IMG/VR virus record: IMGVR_UViG_3300024262_000132
Coordinates: 1-34,172 of that record
DNA from: a virus
DNA: 34,172 nt
Strand: one strand, 5' to 3'
In this document: positions 17,501 through 23,570 of the stretch, one piece after another
How the letters are laid out: every line of letters starts with the position of its first letter
How positions within the stretch are numbered: position 1 is the stretch's first letter
Position numbers and translations under genes: made by a program
The notes under the pieces: model-generated
The model's database searches: none
The model's input: the letters and a program-made list of their open reading frames with translations, nothing else
What the model was told of the DNA's origin: nothing

Positions 17501-17708
17501 CGTTTGGATTTTTTTTTTCTACACCAGGGAAATATTCAACATTAAAATTCTCCGAATCTAAGTCTGTTAACTTTTCATCTTTTAGATAAGAATATAGCTC
17601 TGTATTTTTAGCAGTTCCAGCCGCATATTGAACTTTAAATTCTTCAGAAGATAAATCTGTTAAACCTTCTTCTTTCAAATAATTGTATAACTCTGTAAAC
17701 TTATCCAT
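8547..17708 (-). CDS. Giant polyvalent internal virion / DNA-ejection protein with metallopeptidase motif (3053 aa)
   Basis: At 3053 aa it fills over a quarter of the window and sits in the T7 gp16 position, last of three probable ejection proteins. Visible parts: two 31-aa repeats at 5-62; a Thr/Val/Asp-rich linker to about 110; helical regions; hydrophobic Gly/Ala stretches near 580-640 and 786-812 that could enter membranes; a low-complexity Lys/Asp linker near 1040; a zincin-type HEVFH (His1142, Glu1143, His1146) with a later ELF Glu1204 as candidate third ligand; long Lys/Ile-rich helical stretches; and a C-terminal region (about 2600-2960) with FVRAFNMFLTTPKQYF and hydrophobic helices near 2842-2868, resembling the LPD38 domain of large polyvalent phage proteins. 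It is probably ejected with the DNA to build a conduit and process host targets. No N4-type RNA polymerase motifs or lysozyme motif were seen. Its start overlaps the upstream stop (TAATG). Confidence 0.82.
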   Translation of the reverse strand: MDKFTELYNYLKEEGLTDLSSEEFKVQYAAGTAKNTELYSYLKDEKLTDLDSENFNVEYFPGVEKKNPNETSQSNVEEVITDSTTETPEVVDTSVDSTIVETPLGDNTVVDVEQEDTMVTEYPAYDPREQGKEINANPITYDSTDSQFDKSLAFVTKDLIDREASEVVNRMKYHFEDYGFNFEQGGSMFDGLDGMTVTSKDDPTKSINVNLDPVFGDIFGGESGPAQELKEFLKANRRTDSKMAELTTGYDRNRKKYFSREGTKEDIADVENTAKALNTKYKVYLDAQTTQESEMDVLMGQSQEIKATPEWQVKYQLALAAGKRLQQTRNVLGDNFKEYKKLKTLVDSSVGNYIDMKEADDSTYAGGLLNTFLGPGISDNLAALWGGGVDGFYKLVQSVNEDFGMTPQEKKDRYIDIARDLKYPVPENIEDEAVYTKWLEGMKDQSLDGEEKVKDEDRLRNISEGLFSEETLKRLEADGYDLSKPTLNGKFFNKNQSGLNKFLDGDYIELPDYAYDKTRGERLKRLVLDQEVKENKKPQKDFVKKYLNEILSQDDISDEKFQKQNRDGVADFLGIPVTEGLTGLAKSLPSVLVSYLSRGKIAPAVGIGAAKRNLIARGLGLTTKGGIAQTVSFSLLQAEAMNEEMNNDPDFKYVTESERKNIVIPTAITVGILERLGFRHLIGNKTIVTGLMNTVTNMLPKGATAVMFRNTMNKVVQNRIAKGLLSNKAVKATMTFTNRVARATMAEAETGGLQQIAEMGYKDVWNNMNNKEMFDQPEMWSGEFWKTVGHAAAAEAVGGFVMGVPGAVINAAKRGSEELISDDMVELFDMIRNDEITKASYKTKLDLEVAAGNITQKKADQNLLDFETLSGASNTLPSDLDTNSRKKGLLLIYEQQKLEAEMSKIDKNLNSYKTKEARVKEIKESIGQLGTDQAQANTNLKNETEGIKKSVLITEEDATKSLQDKGVQNPTVEQIKTEQDALQKQSTESLDAQESTTNSEEVGQNISNEQSSNEGDTSNKTKDKTKSKTKVSKDDQNDIDDFFGDTVLDEVETTSDNLSINRKQKEGSTEIENTSLAAAVVNKAKKAARAIKKLAPNVKIVLHDTQAEYEKYGTKNSRGYYNPNSKVIHINLTKAKGNTVAHEVFHAVFLEKISGGDVQAQLAAKKLITAVRKTLPADSMLAKRIDKFAQNYDENFKDEEYLAELFSLMSNEYKTLKKPAKNKIIEFIRSMAAKVGVEIPGGFGKTDESVIDFLNTFSQKVRTGTEITEADVDVLNKIDKELDIEQEQGESGQVGTFTFEGRESKAPDINTDTRPYAKNIIQKDIQDYKGQNFVTNMYDFTNAGPTDIGAGIVLDLYGGKNYVADMMEKIGAKLGEVSNLAAFNSKENAEGFIKNSIDGDANLFAPHVGTKEGSWQFQQNIFAQLTEKLLDNNIITNKELIESFNSGLTSKDGKSALKTFTEAYSKAQSKKGSNLPKLKNTNNLNDFIENPKKLVELLDIDNNYSPDLRKILNDKIAANDKVKNALGVKNKIQFAEKLEDPMNVGSKAFDLIGVIEFDNTTFEAPSRPKKGDADYHPSFAWTVRAKIKAIVQPTTFYQSTEATDSYTKFNKDEVVVSTKTDVKDSKGNSLEKLYKIALKDTRKYRKNKQGKKVIASGKAPFSGTFEDFKKSKFKSSNVASSAGSGPKVATVKSEIREGREQSTEQQIKDQTGMPGSGFYSAQAMVSDIQRQWNRVGPGYTAYRAKLGAYGGGGGVFVIGPKGRVKNPTRTGRQQVMDNENDLLRVIVAGKQEGGFTDAAILDYLKRRKRKVDGKTKPAYTAKEIKGAFKVLESEAFDSYMFREYPKSFNDIKGGFLAGLKLMKQVDNYYKKLVEDNNLIKDRIKKNKKTKQIPLSDEQLNLKVLDFFMNQAGYKSAGVKGKRQTSQQLAMERDMLEILLPDPLKANPQRIAAINKRIKNIKFDEKNIKGVQRALRNYIRMVLPRDLYTKKEITDLIDKINRVDATNFDSVKDEVFKIVTIKTNTRLQNILFEILKKDYTVVQSGRFKGVKIDNKTRKKLNRINKLIISKKIEDKNGKIISVINPDATEKEITKANSKLLDKFNKIAKEEVEGEKGGDVVTINKKDFSENDLEAMAEITLAMQINTSFTQEMNDPNKTTHLNSVVSSLNQIETTGKANLEYQLLQDAIKYRENDRAVYKDMTGVDLDAKQSLIDQGIPENEITEYMINKEFREMSKDIALDAKEGGGLKVKGVIKRFRGSINSVLSSIEQGVFGTAEDMTGLIDRISTQPGEIFEGATQEITQKEIRKASRMFKGRMLNQQLIFSEKMTELFGKRWTAKNRKNAQESETIVRSVVKAEMLQDQLNEIKKTITKKNKSEVAAKVKEIEKKIGENTMSISQNQLLYYYSQMQDPSLNKSMINTFDATRLGNETFENEFNSRIKQEIADKLDDKLIQLSEWMIGEYYPESYDHYNNTYKEVYRTDMPWNQFYAGRVYRQNENEAEGLDLLADSQSWITNVGAASTKARVANTNPINKSDGIDALLNYTKDMEYFAAYAIPIRNINKIFQSPLIKETIKDKFGPQIWKYINDSITKIANKGIQTQNETKIINTFNNTFLLSRLGLNPTLILKQMTSFVTYGNDIGYLNWVKNAAMSTVKASTLVKEVLNNSVVLQDRYGKSISRAVESYTDDKFERMNGGLLEKFGLTNTKQDQISKILMWTTMAGDKGAILVGGVPNYLYYKNKFKKKNPNATEQEAIDHAIIKFEADTLRTQQSYDLQDKDYLQTKGAFVRAFNMFLTTPKQYFRREIIAARNMYRIIKSGGKQGKGVLKDNGELDYVKSLVKAGRSLALYHVVMPVLFQWVSQGLPGLLRGSDDEDKAELARAAAMGNLNALFIIGKVIESALEAAAGKPWVGTPSTIPVLGQTALLAKLYTDIGKIKDPIKREEKVNKFMAEAISLTGIPAGQLRKMMKNFSTIGDSKNLGEFILKVFNFSEYAQGKKGGRNRNKLTKAELKRYFPEMYPDVEDDDINELLQLEKQMKKEQRDLRKKYLDEMYN
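17523..17696 (-). repeat. N-terminal tandem 31-residue repeat in the giant protein
   Basis: Residues 5-31 (TELYNYLKEEGLTDLSSEEF...) and 36-62 (TELYSYLKDEKLTDLDSENF...) align without gaps with about two thirds identity, sharing ELYxYLKxExLTDLxSExFxVxY. The 93-nt period is diverged at the DNA level, so it is an old duplication under protein-level selection. Confidence 0.85.
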
Positions 17709-20035
17709 TAATTAAATTTTCTTTGATTTTTACCTGTGCCTCTTTGATTTCTATTTACTAATCTTTCGCTTTCTTCTGTTCCAATTTTTTCTGCGGCTTC
17801 ATGTATCATTGTATTTAATTCTGATGGTGTTGCGCCACCAGTACCTACTAAACTTCCAACAGCTGGGTACTGTATAGGCATTGTTCTTTGTGTTCCTGAT
17901 CTATCAAAATATGATACTGCTAAAGACCATTTACCTTTATTCGGATTATCAATTTCTAAAGTTTCATCATTTGGATCTTTTATTTTTTCTCTTTCATCTT
18001 TACTAAATTCAACTTTAGCACCACCTTCTAATTCTTTTGGTAAATACCCATTCATAACATCACTAAGTGCTTTGTTTACTTCTGCGGCATCATCACCACC
18101 TGCACTAAAATCATTTAACCCATCTAATCGGCCACCAATAGCATTATCAATTACTTCGGTCCCAGTTATATTTATATAACCACCAGCTGCTGCATTAGGA
18201 TTCGGTACAGTTACAATTCCTTTTGTTGGCTGTACAATTCTTGGTAAAGGAGGTAAAGCTTGATACTTCTCCCCTGTTATATTTTTAAGTATTCTCTTTT
18301 TTACCAAATCTTTTTCATCTTGAGTTACACCTTTTGCTTGCTCAATAATTTCTTTTTTAAGCTCTTTCTCGTAATTTGGATTAGTAATTTGTTTTTTAGG
18401 ATTTTTCGGATCTTCTATTGTTGGTGTTATTTTTTTGTTTTTTAATGCAGCAATCGCTTTTTCTTCTGCAACATAAACAATTTTTTCAGCATCATTTAAT
18501 AATCTATCAGCTTCTCTAAATCCTCCTCCTATTTCTTTTTCGTATAATAATGCAGCTTCTTTATATGATTCTTTTTCGCTTGTAGGCGCTACAAGTCTAT
18601 ACATGTCTTTTACTACATCTCTAATCTCTCTTGGTGTACCATCTTCATTAAGTCTTTCGATAGGCACTTTAGCGCCATTAGCTAACTCGAATACAATTTG
18701 CTTATTATTTCTCTTAATACTATCTATTTTTTCTTCTGGATTAGTTATATTTCCATTTAATGCTGTAATACGATCATTAGCTGTAGCCTCAAAAGTTGAT
18801 TCATCGTCAGATGCAAGAGCATTTGTGTCATCCATATACCCAATTAATTGAGTATTTCTTGTATTAGATAAATTTGTAGCATTTGTAGGCTGTTGTTTTT
18901 CTTTAGCGCCTTTTCCTTCAGTCATTTTAACAATGTGACTAACTTGAGCTTCAATAGCAACATCTGCAAGCTTACGTGCTTGTTTCATTTGAGCTGGATT
19001 CATTGTTGGAACTGGTTGACCACTTGACATATCAACTTCAATCCATTTTGATTCATCTTTATTTGGAAACTCTTCTTTAAATTGACTTAATGTCTGAGCA
19101 AACTCATACCCAGTATTTGTTAACATCTCTGCTGCATTAAAATTTGATGTATCTGTAATATCACCAACCATAGCATCAATATTATCAGTCTTCCACATGT
19201 CGTAAGTAATTTTATTACCGTCCTCATCATTACCAAATTCCCCTAATTGTCTAAAATCTTCCTCAGAAGTAACACCACCACCACCACCAAGAGCAGTTAG
19301 TTTTTCACGTGTAGCAGTTACAATTTGAGCTATATTAGCTGTTTGTTTTTTTGCTAACTCATTTACATCGACACCAGCATTTTGAAACTTCATGAAATTA
19401 AGCATGGTATTTGGATTTTGGTAATCTTGTTTTCGAGTTTCGTAATCTGGCATTACATCATATAACTTAGTTGTTTTATTATAACCCATTGTTACTAACT
19501 GCATCTTACCGTTAGTAGGGTTAGTCCATAATTTTTTATTTTTTAAATTCCCTAATGCTTCTGTTTGTAAATTAGTAAAAGTTTCTAAATTACCTGATGA
19601 TATATTTGGATCTGAAAGTCTTGTACGAGCTTCAACAGCCCAAGCTTCCCAGCCTTTTACAGCTGCACTTAAACTTTTATACCCATTTTTTTGTTGTTGC
19701 ATAAACAACATATTGTCTTTTGGGCTAATTAGACCACGCTTCATTAAATTATTTTGTTCTTGTACTGATTTTATAGACATGGCTGATCCATTTATTACTA
19801 AAGATGCACCATCTTGAGTTCCTGTTTCTGGAACTTGACTTAATTGTTCTATTGCGTCTTGAGTAGATTTTTCAATAGCATCTTTTCTGCTTTGTCTTTC
19901 ATCACGAATAGTCTTTAATCCTTTTACTAATTGTCCTGATATTTCATTCCAATTAATTTGAGTACTGTCTACACTTCTTTGTGCGTAAACTGAATATTTA
20001 TTTGCTCCTCCTGGAGTAGTTTTATCTTCTGCCAT
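17708..20035 (-). CDS. Probable internal virion protein, T7 gp15 position (775 aa)
   Basis: A 775-aa soluble, mainly helical protein rich in Gln, Asn and Lys, with no signal peptide or membrane segment. It lies between a gp14-like membrane-active protein and the giant gp16-like protein, the place of T7 gp15, which forms the periplasmic tube during DNA ejection. The function is assigned by that order and not by a domain match. It has a GGGGG stretch near residue 252, a long charged helical middle and a short segment DPKNPKKQITNPNY (near residue 545) with a close counterpart in the 304-aa neighbour. Its start is 8 bp after the 304-aa gene's stop. Confidence 0.65.
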   Translation of the reverse strand: MAEDKTTPGGANKYSVYAQRSVDSTQINWNEISGQLVKGLKTIRDERQSRKDAIEKSTQDAIEQLSQVPETGTQDGASLVINGSAMSIKSVQEQNNLMKRGLISPKDNMLFMQQQKNGYKSLSAAVKGWEAWAVEARTRLSDPNISSGNLETFTNLQTEALGNLKNKKLWTNPTNGKMQLVTMGYNKTTKLYDVMPDYETRKQDYQNPNTMLNFMKFQNAGVDVNELAKKQTANIAQIVTATREKLTALGGGGGVTSEEDFRQLGEFGNDEDGNKITYDMWKTDNIDAMVGDITDTSNFNAAEMLTNTGYEFAQTLSQFKEEFPNKDESKWIEVDMSSGQPVPTMNPAQMKQARKLADVAIEAQVSHIVKMTEGKGAKEKQQPTNATNLSNTRNTQLIGYMDDTNALASDDESTFEATANDRITALNGNITNPEEKIDSIKRNNKQIVFELANGAKVPIERLNEDGTPREIRDVVKDMYRLVAPTSEKESYKEAALLYEKEIGGGFREADRLLNDAEKIVYVAEEKAIAALKNKKITPTIEDPKNPKKQITNPNYEKELKKEIIEQAKGVTQDEKDLVKKRILKNITGEKYQALPPLPRIVQPTKGIVTVPNPNAAAGGYINITGTEVIDNAIGGRLDGLNDFSAGGDDAAEVNKALSDVMNGYLPKELEGGAKVEFSKDEREKIKDPNDETLEIDNPNKGKWSLAVSYFDRSGTQRTMPIQYPAVGSLVGTGGATPSELNTMIHEAAEKIGTEESERLVNRNQRGTGKNQRKFN

Positions 20036-20043
20036 GTTGTTTA

Positions 20044-20958
20044 TTAAGGTGTGTAAAACTGGTCATAAAATGCTTGATCATAACTATTACCTTCCGCCAT
20101 TTCTTGAAGTTCTTTTTTAGAATAATTTTGTGTAAGTCTATTCCTCATAAAAGTACTGCTAATTGGGGTAGAGGTAGTTAACGCAAATAATTTTGCTTTT
20201 TCTGGGTCATATTCAGGATTTACTATTGTTTTAGTAGGATCTTTTGGATCTGGAATAGTTTTGGCATTAAGCTTTGCAAAAGTTGTTTTTCCTTCTGGCG
20301 TTATACCAGCTGGATTAGCAATTGTGTTTTGTGTTAATTTTGAATCTAATTGATTTAAAACTTTTGTAGCTGCTTTGTCTACTCCTGATGTTGTAAACAA
20401 CGGTACAGCTGAAGCAGCTGAACCAATAGCTGAACCAACAGAGGCAACCCCTTGCGCCATAGCTGCCGCTTGAGCTTCTTGAGAATCTCTTGCAATCATT
20501 GATTGATCCGCAGCAGCACCAACCTTCATATCTTTAAGGTCTTGATTAATATCAGACTGTTCTTGAACTTGCAATTTTTGTAAATCATATAATTCTTTAC
20601 CCATTGAAATACGAGTACTTTCATTAGCTGCAACTGCACCTGCGCCTACTCTTCCAACTCCAGCGGCTAAATTACGAGAATCACCTTCTTGTAAAGCTTG
20701 TATACCTTGTTGTTGGGCTTGTAAGTTTTGTTCATATTCTCTACCGTAAGCATCTAAAGGGACATTAAGTTGTCCAAAAAACTCAATCTCAGCTTTTCTT
20801 TCAGCCTCTTTCATTAATTTTTTACTTGCTGCTGTTGCCGCTTCAGCTGTTTTTTTTGCTTTTGCGGCTTGAGCAAAACTCATTCCAGCCGAAGTACCAG
20901 CTACCGCTGTACCTACTCCTGCAATTATTAACGCTGTTGTGCCTGTTACTGCTCCCAT
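20044..20958 (-). CDS. Probable internal virion protein, T7 gp14-like (304 aa)
   Basis: A 304-aa protein with a hydrophobic Gly/Ala N-terminal helix (TTALIIAGVGTAVAGTSAG, about residues 7-25), followed by Ala/Lys/Glu coiled-coil helices and a second Ala/Gly/Ser-rich stretch (residues about 170-190). That pattern is shared by gp14-type ejection proteins of podoviruses, which insert in the host outer membrane. It precedes the gp15- and gp16-position proteins, which supports the call. Near residues 235-250 it contains IPDPKDPTKTIVNPEYD, echoed in the 775-aa protein. Starts at ATG one base after the GNAT-like gene's stop. Confidence 0.7.
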   Translation of the reverse strand: MGAVTGTTALIIAGVGTAVAGTSAGMSFAQAAKAKKTAEAATAASKKLMKEAERKAEIEFFGQLNVPLDAYGREYEQNLQAQQQGIQALQEGDSRNLAAGVGRVGAGAVAANESTRISMGKELYDLQKLQVQEQSDINQDLKDMKVGAAADQSMIARDSQEAQAAAMAQGVASVGSAIGSAASAVPLFTTSGVDKAATKVLNQLDSKLTQNTIANPAGITPEGKTTFAKLNAKTIPDPKDPTKTIVNPEYDPEKAKLFALTTSTPISSTFMRNRLTQNYSKKELQEMAEGNSYDQAFYDQFYTP

Positions 20959-20959
20959 A

Positions 20960-21367
20960 TTATACTGTTTTTATTATTTCGTAGGATGCTTTTGTATCTA
21001 CGTTATATTCTAATTTTTTAAAAGTATCCATTAAATGTTTATTTCTCCCAATGTTAAATATATATTTTTTTCCATTAGCTTTTACATATTCTTCACATGT
21101 TAAAATTAAAAATTCAATAGCATCCTGTCTGTCATCATCTCTATAAGATGGATCAGAAACAATCCATTCTAAAAGAGCCATTTTAGAATTTGTAAAATAT
21201 ATAAAACCTGCTACAATAGGAACATTATCTTTTTCTACTATAAATCCACCTGTGCCATTCTCTGGGAATCCATCTTTAGGGGGGGTTGTCCATTCTGGCC
21301 ATTTATCCCACCAAGATGATAATGTGTCCCAATCGCTGTCTTTAAGTTTTCGTATATTAAATTTCAT
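20960..21367 (-). CDS. GNAT-fold acetyltransferase-like protein in the virion operon
   Basis: A 135-aa protein with the outline of a GNAT domain: N-terminal MKFNIRKLKDSDWDTLSSWW, strands GGFIVEKDN and VAGFIYFT, the core strand LLEWIVSDPSYRD (65-77), a long helix and a final KKLEYNV segment typical of GNAT strand 6. The acetyl-CoA loop, normally (Q/R)xxGx(G/A), reads DDDRQDAIEF (77-86) and lacks the glycines, so catalysis is doubtful. Similar small GNAT-like proteins occupy the T7 gene 13 position in other podoviruses, just ahead of the core proteins, so it may be a structural or assembly protein. A TAnnTTTG promoter-like site is 18 nt upstream. Confidence 0.7.
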   Translation of the reverse strand: MKFNIRKLKDSDWDTLSSWWDKWPEWTTPPKDGFPENGTGGFIVEKDNVPIVAGFIYFTNSKMALLEWIVSDPSYRDDDRQDAIEFLILTCEEYVKANGKKYIFNIGRNKHLMDTFKKLEYNVDTKASYEIIKTV

Positions 21368-21382
21368 TAGATATAATTTAAT

Positions 21383-21396
21383 AACAAAGATAACAA
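21383..21396 (-). promoter_or_regulatory. Putative late promoter (Bacteroidetes -7 type), site 1
   Basis: On the minus strand this reads TTGTTATCTTTGTT and contains TATCTTTG, a full match to the Bacteroidetes -7 element TAnnTTTG. It is in the 33-bp gap before the GNAT-like gene and would drive it and the ejection-protein genes. It matches the two other sites in 12 of 14 bases. A -33 TTG at the usual distance is not seen. Confidence 0.6.
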
Positions 21397-21400
21397 TTTT

Positions 21401-22228
21401 CTATGGATAACTTTTTATCACACTACTTCCTACAGAAAATAATTCAACTGGAGATGTAGAGTTGTTTTCTAACTTAAATTCTAAGTAATACCCTCTTGCT
21501 CCATGTGACTCTGCAACTGCGTTTTTAATGTACATTATAAATTGTCCAATTGTTGGAACTGTACTTCCTCCTGGAGAAGCATTTACAGTAATACTTGTGC
21601 TTGATTTTGCAGTAATTTCTCCTATTAAAATAGGTGCTGTAGTTGCGACTCCAGCCGTTAAAGTAGCTGCGTATGCTATATCTCCAATATTTAGAATTGA
21701 GCCAACAGACGTTGCAAAAACAATTATAGTTGCAGTATTTGGTCCACTTACTCCTGTACATACACCTACGCCATTAGCAGAACGTTGTTTCCAATTTACT
21801 GTACCAGCATTTGTTCTAAGATAACTAAACCACTCTCCTTCTTTTTCTTCAAAATAAGTTTCCAACATTGATCCTGGACTTCCATCTGTTAAATCAGTAA
21901 GTAGTCGTGTACATTGCCATCTTGCTTCATTGCTATCAACTACCGTTGTCGTTGCTTCGTATGATAATGTTTTAAATAATTTAATACTTAAAGTAGGCTC
22001 TGGATTAAACACACTTGTGATTGTAGACGGTGCTTGTGTTCCTGGAACTCCATAATATTCATTTCTATTTGCGTTTGTATTATGCCTCCATATATTACCA
22101 CCCTTAAAACTATAAAAGAAACTATTCATTCCTATCATAAAATCAGGTATAAATGAGTAAAATGAAGGCCATCCTTTAGATGATTCGCTATATGATAATG
22201 TATATTCTGAATTACATTTTGTTGCCAT
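21401..22228 (-). CDS. Tail hub/tip structural protein (275 aa)
   Basis: A 275-aa virion protein. Residues about 10-60 contain YSESSKGWPSFYSFIPDFM then FYSFKGGNIWRHN, a motif set I associate with tail hub or baseplate-like proteins of crAss-like and marine Bacteroidetes phages. The middle (about 152-233) is Thr/Ala/Val-rich with GVCTG...NIGDIAY...GQFIMYIK, resembling an inserted small beta domain also suspected in two other virion proteins here. The end is a beta-rich LEFKLENNSTSPVELFSVGSS. The gene lies between a probable adhesin and the GNAT-like gene. The structural role is well supported; the exact position in the tail is inferred. Confidence 0.7.
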   Translation of the reverse strand: MATKCNSEYTLSYSESSKGWPSFYSFIPDFMIGMNSFFYSFKGGNIWRHNTNANRNEYYGVPGTQAPSTITSVFNPEPTLSIKLFKTLSYEATTTVVDSNEARWQCTRLLTDLTDGSPGSMLETYFEEKEGEWFSYLRTNAGTVNWKQRSANGVGVCTGVSGPNTATIIVFATSVGSILNIGDIAYAATLTAGVATTAPILIGEITAKSSTSITVNASPGGSTVPTIGQFIMYIKNAVAESHGARGYYLEFKLENNSTSPVELFSVGSSVIKSYP

Positions 22229-22256
22229 GGATATATTTTATATAATTATTTATTTT

Positions 22257-23558
22257 TTACGGACACGAAAATATAGTTTGAACAACCCCTGATCCGTTTA
22301 CTGTCGCTGTGTCTACCACACCATTTCCTACGTCAGCTGGACCCATTCCTCTATAGTCACTCCACGTAACCGTTATTGTTCCAATACTTGATGAATAAAT
22401 TGTATCTCCAACTTGAGGTAAAGTTCCAGATCCGTTATGATATAATAGTGTACCTGTTGCATTACCACACGTGCCGTCATTTAAAGTAGTAGTTCCTGAT
22501 GTGGCAAAAAACGAAGTGTAAGAAATGCCTGAACAATTTCCTCTTGACACTACAACTCCATTTCTTACACCAAGTGCAGTAGTTCCACCTATTATGTAAT
22601 ATTTTATAGTAGACGTATCATTTAAATACGTTGAGCCATTTGCGTCTGAAAAAACCCAATTACCTATATTTGGAGTTGTGTTTGTGTCTATACTAAAAGG
22701 AGTTGCTGTTCCTGTAGCATTCCGAGCAAAATAATATGTTGTTGTAGCTGCTGCACAAGCTGTCGTACTTTGAATTGCTGAAGCAGTAAAGTTTGGTAAA
22801 ACTATTGGACAATCTACTTCCCATCTAAAAAGTGTTCCACACAAAGGTGCGCTAATTAAAACAGTAACAACAGTTGGGCTACTTGTTGTTTTAGGTACAA
22901 CCAAAGTAAAAACTTGACTACCAGTTGGATTACAGCCTACCTGCGCAGATACTGCGGTAACAGTTTGATATGTACCTTGAGCCACATATGTTGCTGGATT
23001 TCCAGTTAAAGTGTAGTCTTGTGGTTTATCGCTATTAGAACAACCACCACTTGGAATGTTATTAAAAGGTGACTGAGCAAGTAATTGAGGAACTTGAGTG
23101 TCACTTCCCACATATGTTACATTTCCAGTCCCTTGATTTCCAATTCCAGCATAATCTACTGTAGTACCAGAACCATCTACAATAGAAGTAGTGTTGTGGT
23201 TTCCTCCACATGTTAATCGATTATATTGTGTCCCATTATATGTTATACCTACACCATCTGGGATTGAATTTCCCATATAAAAATATAAAATTGAAGCTCC
23301 TATAGTGTTACCTAAATCTACTGTAGCTGTAAATAAACCATTAGCAGAAAAAGATCCTTCTACACCTGATCCACAAGGAACTAAACATTCTGAACATGGT
23401 TGAGCATTTAATAAAACACCATTTAATTGTTGTCTTATAATACCACCTTGAGAATACCAACCATCTGGGGCAAGAGTAGTTAAGCCTGAGTCTGTAAACA
23501 AAGACGTAGCTTGCGAAAAATTTAATCCATCAAAACAATATGTTCCTAATGCTGCCAT
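22257..23558 (-). CDS. Probable receptor-binding/adhesin tail protein (433 aa)
   Basis: A 433-aa, Gly/Thr/Ser-rich, almost all-beta protein with scattered cysteines (e.g. PCSECLVPC near residues 55-63). The N-terminal module (ATSLFTDSGLTTLAPDGWYS) and the C-terminal module (LLYHNGSGTLPQVGDTIYSS, from residue 371, ending FSCP) look like related small beta domains. The C-terminal module recurs at the end of the adjacent 1596-aa tail protein. Composition, location after the tail nozzle gene and this mosaic of cell-surface-like modules suggest a host-recognition fibre or tip. There are no catalytic motifs. A depolymerase is not excluded, but I see no sign of a long beta-helix. Confidence 0.6.
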   Translation of the reverse strand: MAALGTYCFDGLNFSQATSLFTDSGLTTLAPDGWYSQGGIIRQQLNGVLLNAQPCSECLVPCGSGVEGSFSANGLFTATVDLGNTIGASILYFYMGNSIPDGVGITYNGTQYNRLTCGGNHNTTSIVDGSGTTVDYAGIGNQGTGNVTYVGSDTQVPQLLAQSPFNNIPSGGCSNSDKPQDYTLTGNPATYVAQGTYQTVTAVSAQVGCNPTGSQVFTLVVPKTTSSPTVVTVLISAPLCGTLFRWEVDCPIVLPNFTASAIQSTTACAAATTTYYFARNATGTATPFSIDTNTTPNIGNWVFSDANGSTYLNDTSTIKYYIIGGTTALGVRNGVVVSRGNCSGISYTSFFATSGTTTLNDGTCGNATGTLLYHNGSGTLPQVGDTIYSSSIGTITVTWSDYRGMGPADVGNGVVDTATVNGSGVVQTIFSCP

Positions 23559-23570
23559 TTATTTATTTAT

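Noticed and set aside
8547-17708. N4-like virion RNA polymerase hidden in the giant protein
   Set aside because: Size and location invite the idea, but I found no catalytic DxDGD-type or T7-like polymerase motifs on reading the protein; HHpred would settle it.
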